In this document: piece after piece, positions 17,444 to 24,285 of the stretch
Layout of the letters: the number at the start of each line of letters is the position of its first letter
How positions within the stretch are numbered: the stretch's first letter is position 1
From: Zoogloeaceae bacterium
Lineage (GTDB): Bacteria; Pseudomonadota; Gammaproteobacteria; Burkholderiales; Rhodocyclaceae
NCBI GenBank assembly: GCA_024235675.1
Contig: JACKLZ010000003.1
Coordinates: forward strand, 496,001 to 560,000
Length of the DNA stretch: 64,000 nt
Direction: 5' to 3'
Position numbers and translations under genes: made by a program
The notes under the pieces: model-generated
Database searches by the model: none
Told to the model about the DNA's origin: nothing
Seen by the model: only the letters and a program-made list of their open reading frames with translations

Positions 17444-18052
17444 TCAGCGCATCAGCAAGCTGGCGGCAATGCTCCACAAGGTGAGCGCAACCACCGCGTC
17501 GAGCACCCGCCAGGCGGCTGGGCGCTTGAACAGCGGCGCCATCAGGCGCGCACCGTAGCCAAGCAGCACGAACCAGACAAACGAGGCGGCGATGGCGCCG
17601 GCGGTGAACATCGGGCGGGCCACTTCAAGCTGGGTGGCGCCAACCGCGCCGATCAGCACCACCGTGTCCAGGTAAGCGTGCGGATTGAGCAGGCTGAAGC
17701 CGGCCGCAGCCGCCAGTGCCTGACGGCGCGACAAGGCCTGCGAGCCCGCGGTGTCCATGCCTTGCGCATGCCCACGCCAGGCCGAGCGCGCCGCGCGGGC
17801 GCCGTACCACAGCAAAAACACGCCGCCGCCGAACTTTGCCGCGGCCATTGCGGCGGCGCTGCTGCTCAGCCACGGGCCCACGCCGGCCATGCCGAGCAAG
17901 ATCAGACCGGCGTCGCACAGGGCGCTGACCGCCACCGTCAGCAAGACGTGTTCGCGGCGCAGGCCCTGACGCAGCACATGTGCGTTTTGCGCGCCGATCG
18001 CCATGATCAGCCCGACGGATACGCCAAATCCACTGAAGAAAACACTGGTCAT
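17444..18052 (-). CDS. argO: LysE/ArgO-type amino acid exporter
   Basis: Membrane exporter of 202 residues of the LysE superfamily, with the hallmark GxGxSVGLIMAIGAQNAHVLRQG at the N-terminus (residues 8-30) and six predicted helices. ArgO/LysE proteins export arginine or lysine. The ATG at 18052 places the conserved GAQN motif at the usual distance; an upstream in-frame start would add a poorly hydrophobic extension. It is divergent from an argP-like LysR gene with 116 bases between them, which is the classic layout for regulator and target. Substrate specificity (Arg versus Lys) is inferred from family only. Confidence 0.9.
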   Translation of the reverse strand: MTSVFFSGFGVSVGLIMAIGAQNAHVLRQGLRREHVLLTVAVSALCDAGLILLGMAGVGPWLSSSAAAMAAAKFGGGVFLLWYGARAARSAWRGHAQGMDTAGSQALSRRQALAAAAGFSLLNPHAYLDTVVLIGAVGATQLEVARPMFTAGAIAASFVWFVLLGYGARLMAPLFKRPAAWRVLDAVVALTLWSIAASLLMR

Positions 18053-18168
18053 CGCTGCAGTCCTGAAAATGAGGCCGGCGCGTGCCGGCAGGGATGACGA
18101 GATTGTGGCTGCGGCCGCGGCAATCATTAAGTAGAATTAAATATTTTCAATCCTGTGAAAAAATTCTA
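18053..18168. promoter_or_regulatory. Divergent argO/argP promoter region
   Basis: This 116-base spacer contains an AT-rich block (18126-18170) in an otherwise GC-rich region. It is the expected site of ArgP binding and of both promoters. No sharp dyad was identified. Confidence 0.5.
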
Positions 18169-19059
18169 ATGATTGACGCCCGTTACCAGGCTTTCGATGC
18201 GGTGGTGCAAGCGCGCAGCTTTGAAGCGGCTGCCCGTCGTCTGAATCTCACACAGTCCGCCGTCTCCCAGCGCATCAAGCAACTCGAAGCCGAGCTCGGC
18301 CAGGTGCTGCTGGTGCGCAGCAAGCCGGTGCAGCCCACGCCGGCGGGGCGGCGTCTGCTGCCCTATGTGGCGCAGCTTCGGCTGATCGAGGCCGAGGCCG
18401 CCCGCGCGCTGGCCGGCGACGGCGCGCATGCGCCGGTGCGGCTGTCAGTGGGCCTCAATGCCGATACGCTGGCGACCTGGTTCTTGCCGGCCGTGCGGCA
18501 GGTGGTGCAGGACGAGGCGGTGGTGCTCGAGTGCGTGGTCGACGATCAGGACCACACCCACGCCTTGCTTGCCGGCGGTGATGTGCTCGGATGCGTCAGT
18601 ACGCGGCCCGACGCCATGCGCGGCTGTGCGGTGCGCCCGCTCGGGGTGATGCGCTATCTGTGCGTGGCCTCGCCCGAGTTCTGCGCGCGGCACTTTCCGC
18701 GTGGGCTCACCCGGCAGGCGCTGGCGCGCGCGCCCGGCATCGTGTTCGGCCGGCATGACGACATGCACGACCTCTTTTTGCGCCAGCACTTCGGCCTCGA
18801 CGCCGGGCAATATCCGCAGCACGTGGTGCCGTCCTCCGAGGGCTTCTGGTCGCTCGCCGCAGCTGGGCTGGGCTATGGTTTTGTGCCCACGATCCAGATT
18901 GCGCGTCAGCTGGCCGAGGGCGTGCTGGTCGATGTCGCGCCCGGCCATGCCGAAGACGTGGCTCTGTACTGGCACCACTGGCAGGTACAGTCGCCGTTGA
19001 TGGCGAGACTGTCGGACGCCGTGGTCGATGGCGCGCGTGGGGCTTTAGCGCTGCCGTGA
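18169..19059 (+). CDS. argP: LysR-type regulator ArgP (IciA)
   Basis: LysR-type transcriptional regulator of 296 residues. The winged helix-turn-helix is residues 1-60 (FDAVVQARSFEAAARRLNLTQSAVSQRIKQLE), followed by the periplasmic-binding-like effector domain with motifs typical of ArgP (LSVGLNADTLATWFLPA). ArgP activates argO in response to arginine or lysine. The ATG at 18169 sits directly before the DNA-binding domain and after the AT-rich intergenic block; an upstream in-frame start would overlap the divergent gene. The last 15 bases overlap the end of a convergent small gene. Confidence 0.92.
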   Translation: MIDARYQAFDAVVQARSFEAAARRLNLTQSAVSQRIKQLEAELGQVLLVRSKPVQPTPAGRRLLPYVAQLRLIEAEAARALAGDGAHAPVRLSVGLNADTLATWFLPAVRQVVQDEAVVLECVVDDQDHTHALLAGGDVLGCVSTRPDAMRGCAVRPLGVMRYLCVASPEFCARHFPRGLTRQALARAPGIVFGRHDDMHDLFLRQHFGLDAGQYPQHVVPSSEGFWSLAAAGLGYGFVPTIQIARQLAEGVLVDVAPGHAEDVALYWHHWQVQSPLMARLSDAVVDGARGALALP

Positions 19060-19425
19060 ACGCCGTCGTTCGGCATTGCGGCTGGTGTCGACCGGCACCG
19101 CCGAACGACGTTGCTTGGCCGCCCTGTCTTGCCGGACTTCCGCCGCCCGCTGAGCGGCGCGCGCCTCGCGTGCGGTGCGGGCCCGCGAAGTCCTTGCTGC
19201 CGAATTCTGATTGCGCGATGGTGTCGCTCGCGGCGTCGCCCGGGGTGTTGCCGGTCGCGCGCTACGCGGTGAGGCGGGTGGCTGCGCGGCCTCTGTGGCG
19301 GCGCCTTCGATGGCCTTTTGCCAGTCACCTTTTTGCAGCTTCTGCAACCAGTCGTCGGCGGCGAACAGCGGGCCGTGCCAGAGCGCGGCGACTAATAGCG
19401 CGAAGCTGAGTTTTGCGGGTTTCAT
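19045..19425 (-). CDS. Small secreted Ala/Arg-rich hypothetical protein
   Basis: I do not recognise this protein of about 126 residues. A signal peptide is visible (MKPAKLSFALLVAALWHG, cleavage near AADD at residue 23). A short segment follows (DWLQKLQKGDWQKAIEGA), then a long low-complexity tail rich in Ala, Arg, Pro and Ser, strongly basic at the C-terminus. The start at 19425 begins the signal peptide; an upstream in-frame start adds seven residues. The basic tail could bind nucleic acid or cell wall polymers, but nothing shows this. It overlaps the 3' end of argP by 15 bases. Confidence 0.55.
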   Translation of the reverse strand: MKPAKLSFALLVAALWHGPLFAADDWLQKLQKGDWQKAIEGAATEAAQPPASPRSARPATPRATPRATPSRNQNSAARTSRARTAREARAAQRAAEVRQDRAAKQRRSAVPVDTSRNAERRRSRQR

Positions 19426-19529
19426 GATGCACTCCCGGCCCGGCAAAGCGGAATTTTTGGGTCGGCGGCGAACTTGTCGCGCCGGGACCGGACCAATCCT
19501 AAGTCTAGAAAACAGGAACGGTCAGCGCC

Positions 19530-20291
19530 ATGATGCGAGCCTTGAGCTACTTTTTTGTCATTATTGCCATCTTTCTCGCGCCGTTGGGCGTGGCCGTGGC
19601 CCGACATCTGGCCGATGACACGCAGGCCACCGATTGGCGTACCGCGCGGCGCGACAGCACCGGCATTGCGCCCCTGCCGGCGCACACGCCCGAGGCGGTC
19701 ATTCATGTCTATGCGGCGCGCGCTTTCCGTTGGCGCGGCGCCTTCGGCGTCCATACCTGGATCGCCGCCAAGGCGCAGGGCGCCGACGCCTACACGCGTT
19801 TCGAGGTGGTCGGGTGGGGCGTGGCGCAGGGGCGCAACGCGGTGCGCGTGGGCGAAGGCATCCCTGATGGTTACTGGTATGGCAACGCACCGACGCTGAT
19901 CCGCGAGTTGCGCGGTGGCGCCGAGGTGGACGCGCTGATCGAACGCCTGCACACGGCGTCGCAGGCCTACCCGCACCAGCACGAATACCGCGTGTGGCCG
20001 GGCCCCAACAGCAACACCTTCATTGCCTATCTGGGCCGCGTCGTGCCCGAGCTACACCTCGATCTGCCGCCCACCGCCATCGGCAAGGACTATCTGCCCG
20101 AGACCGGCGTCTTCGCCCGTGCGCCCAGCGGCGGCGGTTTTCAGGTGTCGCTGGCCGGCCTGCTCGGCCTGACCGTGGCCGCCGAGGAGGGGCTGGAGCT
20201 CAATCTGCTGGGCCTGTCGCTGGGGCTCGACCTGTCGCCGCCAGCACTCAAACTGCCCGGCGTGGGGCGGATCGGCATGAGTGAGGAATAG
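19530..20291 (+). CDS. DUF3750 family protein
   Basis: Protein of 253 residues matching what I recall of the DUF3750 family: VIHVYAARAFRWRGAFGVHTW (about residues 57-77), then VVGWG, and WPGPNSNTFIAYLGR near residues 156-170. The N-terminus has one membrane helix or uncleaved signal (residues 4-25), so most of the protein should be outside the cytoplasm. The conserved His, Trp and Asn residues suggest a catalytic role, but the function of the family is not known to me. It stands alone, with a 105-base gap to the next gene that contains a palindromic operator-like site. Confidence 0.75.
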   Translation: MMRALSYFFVIIAIFLAPLGVAVARHLADDTQATDWRTARRDSTGIAPLPAHTPEAVIHVYAARAFRWRGAFGVHTWIAAKAQGADAYTRFEVVGWGVAQGRNAVRVGEGIPDGYWYGNAPTLIRELRGGAEVDALIERLHTASQAYPHQHEYRVWPGPNSNTFIAYLGRVVPELHLDLPPTAIGKDYLPETGVFARAPSGGGFQVSLAGLLGLTVAAEEGLELNLLGLSLGLDLSPPALKLPGVGRIGMSEE

Positions 20292-20305
20292 GCGTACTGC
20301 CACTT

Positions 20306-20328
20306 AAAGTATCGAAATTTGATACTTT
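20306..20328. promoter_or_regulatory. Operator-like dyad before the XRE-type regulator operon
   Basis: AAAGTATC (20306-20313) and GATACTTT (20321-20328) form perfect 8-bp inverted arms around a 7-base spacer. The site is AT-rich against its surroundings and lies 69-91 bases before the regulator start, consistent with autoregulation of the operon. Confidence 0.6.
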
Positions 20329-20396
20329 GTATCGCCGCAATTGATTTGAAGTGATCGTGGAATAGACTGTGGCCATCTTGTTTCGGATGGCCCCTC

Positions 20397-21146
20397 ATGA
20401 GCACCACTGTCGATCTCGTCACCGCCCTCAAGGTAGAACTCAAAGCCAGCGGCCTGACCTATGCCATGCTGGCCGAGCGCCTCGGCATGGCCGAATCCAG
20501 CATCAAGCGCATGTTCTCCGCCAATGGCGATCTGCCGCTGTCGCGGGTCGATGCGGTGTGCCAGGCGCTGGGGCTGGATTTTGCCGACCTCGCCCGCAAG
20601 GTCGCCGACAGCCAGCCCCTGCTGCAACAACTGACGCTCGACCAGGAGCGTGCGGTGGTGGCCGACCGGCAACTGCTGATGGTGGCCATCTGCGTGATGA
20701 GCCAGATGTCGCTGGCCGAGATCCTCGCCGCCTACGCGCTGACCGAAGCCGACGGCGTGCGCTGCCTGGCCGCGCTCGACCGGCTCGGCATCATCGACCT
20801 GCGCCCCGGCAACCGCTATCACCTCAAGGTGGCCAAGGGTTTTCGCTGGTTGCCGCAGGGCCCGGTGATGGCTTTTTTCCGCAAGGAGGTGCTGCAGGAC
20901 TACTTTGCCGGCGGTTTCGATGGCGAATCCGAAATGCTCACCGTGGTCCATGGCGAGATCGGCCGTGGCCTCGCCGCCGCCTTCCGTGACCGGCTGACCC
21001 GCCTCTGCCAGGACTTCTCCAACCAACACCTGGCCGACCAGAAGCTGCCGGCCTCCCAGCGCCAGCCCTTCACCATGGTGATCGGCATGCGCTCGTGGCT
21101 GATGCCGGCGCTCAAGCAGATGCAGCGATCGGAGCGTGGCCAATGA
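20397..21146 (+). CDS. XRE-type helix-turn-helix regulator with long C-terminal domain
   Basis: Regulator of 249 residues. An XRE/Cro-like helix-turn-helix is at about residues 8-65 (LTYAMLAERLGMAESSIKRM). The C-terminal 180 residues are not a domain I can name; they contain a winged-helix-like segment (ALDRLGIIDLRPGNRYHL). It is the first gene of a compact operon and its stop overlaps the next ATG (ATGA). A perfect dyad lies in the promoter region and may be its own operator (inference). Confidence 0.8.
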   Translation: MSTTVDLVTALKVELKASGLTYAMLAERLGMAESSIKRMFSANGDLPLSRVDAVCQALGLDFADLARKVADSQPLLQQLTLDQERAVVADRQLLMVAICVMSQMSLAEILAAYALTEADGVRCLAALDRLGIIDLRPGNRYHLKVAKGFRWLPQGPVMAFFRKEVLQDYFAGGFDGESEMLTVVHGEIGRGLAAAFRDRLTRLCQDFSNQHLADQKLPASQRQPFTMVIGMRSWLMPALKQMQRSERGQ

Positions 21147-22396
21147 GCCCCGCGCCGCGTTCGCCGTTGCGTCGCCGACTGCTGCTCGGCGGTGTGGGTG
21201 GTCTTGCCCTCGGTGGCGCGGCCTGGCGCTTCGGTCAGCCGTGGCTGGTCAATCCCTGCCGCGCGGCGCTGCCGGCTGACATCGCCGATCACGACATCAT
21301 CCGCGCCGCCTGGGCGGGGATCGACCCGGCCCAGGTGTGGGATTGCCATGTGCATCTGGCTGGCGTCGGCGATGGCGGCAGCGGCATCACCATCTCCGAA
21401 ACCATGCTCAGCCCGCTGCATCCGCTGGAATACCTGCAACGCCTGTTCTACCTGAACGCCGGCTGCGCCCACGACGCGCCGGGGCAGGTCGACCCGAGCT
21501 ACGTGGCGCGTCTGCACAACCTGATGGACGCGATGCCTGCCGGCTGCAAGCTGATGCTCTTTGCCTTTGACCACGCGCATGACGCGCGTGGCGTCGCGCA
21601 GCCCGAACAGTCTGCTTTTTACGTGCCCAACGCCTACGCGCAGCAGGTGGTCGGCGCGCTGCCCGAGCGCTTCGAATGGGTGTGTTCGATTCATCCCTAC
21701 CGCGAAGACAGCGTCGCGGCGCTGGAGGCGGCCGTGGCCGGCGGGGCGCGTGCGGTCAAGTGGCTGCCGCCGGCGATGGGCATCGATCCGGCCTCAGCGC
21801 AGTGCGACCGCTTCTATGCCGCGCTGGCCCGCCTCGATGTGCCGCTGATCTCGCACGCCGGCGAAGAAAAGGCGGTGCACGGCATCGGCCAGCCGGCCTG
21901 GGGTAATCCGCTGCGGCTGCGACGTGCGCTCGACGCCGGGGTGCGGGTGGTGATGGCGCACTGCGCGAGCATTGGCGAAGATGTCGATCTCGACCGCGGC
22001 GAGAACGGCCCGAGCGTGCCGAGCTTTGATCTGTTCAAGCGTCTGATGGCCGCGCCCGAATACGCCGCCCGCCTGTTTGCCGACATCTCTGCCATAACCC
22101 TGCGCAATCGCGATCTGACGGTGTTGCGCGAAATCATCGAGCAAGAACGCTGGCATAATCGCCTGCTGTTTGGCTCGGACTACCCGCTGCCGGGTATCCT
22201 GCCGCTGATCTCGCCCGCGCAGCTGGCGGCCGAAAACATGCTGGATGCGGCCGCCGTGCCGGTGCTCGAAGCGGTTCGCGACCACAACCCGATCCTGTTC
22301 GACCTGGTGCTCAAGCGCCATTTACGCAGCCGCGGCGCAAGACTGGCCGACCGCATTTTTGAAACCCGCCGCTTTTTCGACCGGAGCCACGCATGA
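21143..22396 (+). CDS. Amidohydrolase-family protein with Tat-like signal
   Basis: Metal-dependent hydrolase of 417 residues of the amidohydrolase_2 type (PF04909-like TIM barrel). The metal-binding His pair is residues 69 and 71 (CHVHLAG), with later ligands in ISHAGEE and MAHCAS, and the final Asp in LLFGSDYPLPG. The N-terminus SPLRRRLLLGGVGG looks like a Tat signal or a membrane anchor, which is unusual for this cytoplasmic family. The ATG overlaps the stop of the upstream regulator and the 3' end overlaps the MFS-PlsC gene, so these are translationally coupled. The substrate is unknown. Confidence 0.82.
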   Translation: MSPAPRSPLRRRLLLGGVGGLALGGAAWRFGQPWLVNPCRAALPADIADHDIIRAAWAGIDPAQVWDCHVHLAGVGDGGSGITISETMLSPLHPLEYLQRLFYLNAGCAHDAPGQVDPSYVARLHNLMDAMPAGCKLMLFAFDHAHDARGVAQPEQSAFYVPNAYAQQVVGALPERFEWVCSIHPYREDSVAALEAAVAGGARAVKWLPPAMGIDPASAQCDRFYAALARLDVPLISHAGEEKAVHGIGQPAWGNPLRLRRALDAGVRVVMAHCASIGEDVDLDRGENGPSVPSFDLFKRLMAAPEYAARLFADISAITLRNRDLTVLREIIEQERWHNRLLFGSDYPLPGILPLISPAQLAAENMLDAAAVPVLEAVRDHNPILFDLVLKRHLRSRGARLADRIFETRRFFDRSHA

Positions 22397-24270
22397 CCCA
22401 GTTTTCGCTGATGCATCAGCGCCGCTTCCTGCCCTTTTTCCTGACCCAGTTTCTTGGCGCCTTCAACGACAACGTCTACAAGAACGCGCTGGTGGTGCTG
22501 ATGACCTTTCAGGCGGCGCGCTATACCGAGCTGTCCGCCGGGGTGCTGGTCAATCTCGCCGCCGGGCTGTTCATCCTGCCCTTCTTCCTGTTCTCGGCCA
22601 CCGCCGGCCAGCTCGCCGACAAGTATGAAAAGAGCCATCTGATGCGGCTCATCAAGCTGGCCGAGATCGGCATCATGGCGCTGGCGGCCACCGCCTTTGC
22701 GCTCGAATCGCTGCCGCTGATGCTCACCACCTTGTTCCTGATGGGCGCGCAGTCCTCGCTGTTCGGGCCGGTCAAATACGCCATCCTGCCGCAGCATCTG
22801 GCCGAGACCGAGCTGGTCGGCGGCAACGCGCTGGTCGAGTCGGGCACCTTCATCGCCATCCTCATCGGCACCATCGCCGGCGGGATCATGATCGCGCTGC
22901 CCGGCGGCACCCTGTGGGTGTCGGTGGCGGTGCTGGTGCTGGCCGTGGCGGGTTACTTTGCCAGTCGTGGCATTCCGGTGGCGCCCGCCGCCGACGCCGG
23001 CCTGCGCATGAACTGGAACCCACTCACCCAGACCTGGCGCACCATCGGCTTCACGCGCAGCAACCGCACGGTCTTCCTGTCGGTGCTCGGCATCTCGTGG
23101 TTCTGGTTTTACGGCGCGCTGTTTCTGTCGCAGTTTCCGGGCTACGCCAAGGAGGTGCTCGGCGGTGACGAATACGCCGTCACGCTGCTGCTGGCGGTGT
23201 TTTCGGTCGGCATCGGCGCGGGCTCCTTGTTGTGCGAAAAGCTCTCCGGCAAGCATGTGGAGATCGGCCTCGTGCCCTTCGGCTCGATCGGTTTGTCGCT
23301 GTTCGCGCTCGACCTGTGGTGGGCCAGCCCCGCAGCCGGGGCGATGGGCGAGGGCCTCGCGATTGGCGCGGTCTTGTCGCAGGCGGTGGCCTGGCGGGTG
23401 CTGTTTGATCTGCTGATGATCGGCCTGTTCGGCGGCTTCTTCATCGTGCCGCTGTATGCGCTCATCCAGAGCCGCAGCGCGCCCTCGCACCGCTCGCGCA
23501 TCATCGCCGGCAACAATATTCTCAACGCCTTGTTCATGGTCGTCGCCGCCGGGTTGGGCGCGGCGCTGCTGGCGGCGGGCGTGTCGATTGCCCAGCTGTT
23601 TCTGATGACGGCCATCCTCAACGGCTTTGTCGCGCTCTACATCTACTCCCTGGTGCCCGAGTTCCTGCTGCGCTTCATCGTCTGGGTGCTGGTGCACACC
23701 GTGTATCGCCTGAAGGTGACGGGCGACGAGCAGATTCCGGAAGAAGGCGCAGCGGTGATCGTGGCCAATCATGTGAGCTTTGTCGATGCGCTGGTGATCA
23801 TGGCCGCCAGCCGCCGGCCGATCCGCTTCGTGATGGACCACCATATCTTCCGCTGGCCGATCCTGTCCTTCGTGTTCCGCACCAGCCGCGCGATTCCCAT
23901 CGCGCCGGCCAGGGAAGACCCGGCGATGATGGAAAAGGCCTTCGACACCGTGGCCGAGGCGCTGGCCGCCGGCGAGCTGGTCGGCCTCTTCCCCGAGGGG
24001 CGCATCACCGACACCGGCGAGATGAAGCCTTTCCGCCCCGGCATCAAACGCATCATCGAGCGCAGCCCGGTGCCGGTGGTGCCCATGGCGCTGCGCGGGC
24101 TGTGGGGCAGCACCTTCAGTCGCAAGGACGGGCCGGCGCTGCGCAAGCCGTTGCGGCGCGGGCTGTTCAACCGCATCGTGCTGGTGGTGGGCGCACCGGT
24201 GGCGCCGGACGCGCTGCGGGTCGATGCCTTGCAAAACACGGTGGCCGCACTGCGCGGCGACCAGAAATAA
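22393..24270 (+). CDS. MFS transporter (LplT-like) fused to 1-acylglycerol-3-phosphate acyltransferase (PlsC)
   Basis: Fusion of 625 residues. The N-terminal 12-helix MFS half (about 1-415) begins FLTQFLGAFNDNVYKNALV, typical of LplT lysophospholipid flippases. The C-terminal half is a PlsC acyltransferase with the catalytic NHVSFVD at residues 459-465 and the substrate motif FPEGR at 533-537. In related LplT-Aas proteins an acyl-ACP ligase domain follows; here the protein ends after PlsC. It probably imports lysophospholipids and re-acylates them. The acyl donor would have to come from elsewhere. It overlaps the upstream gene by four bases. Confidence 0.88.
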   Translation: MTQFSLMHQRRFLPFFLTQFLGAFNDNVYKNALVVLMTFQAARYTELSAGVLVNLAAGLFILPFFLFSATAGQLADKYEKSHLMRLIKLAEIGIMALAATAFALESLPLMLTTLFLMGAQSSLFGPVKYAILPQHLAETELVGGNALVESGTFIAILIGTIAGGIMIALPGGTLWVSVAVLVLAVAGYFASRGIPVAPAADAGLRMNWNPLTQTWRTIGFTRSNRTVFLSVLGISWFWFYGALFLSQFPGYAKEVLGGDEYAVTLLLAVFSVGIGAGSLLCEKLSGKHVEIGLVPFGSIGLSLFALDLWWASPAAGAMGEGLAIGAVLSQAVAWRVLFDLLMIGLFGGFFIVPLYALIQSRSAPSHRSRIIAGNNILNALFMVVAAGLGAALLAAGVSIAQLFLMTAILNGFVALYIYSLVPEFLLRFIVWVLVHTVYRLKVTGDEQIPEEGAAVIVANHVSFVDALVIMAASRRPIRFVMDHHIFRWPILSFVFRTSRAIPIAPAREDPAMMEKAFDTVAEALAAGELVGLFPEGRITDTGEMKPFRPGIKRIIERSPVPVVPMALRGLWGSTFSRKDGPALRKPLRRGLFNRIVLVVGAPVAPDALRVDALQNTVAALRGDQK

Positions 24271-24285
24271 GAACAGGAAAACGGT

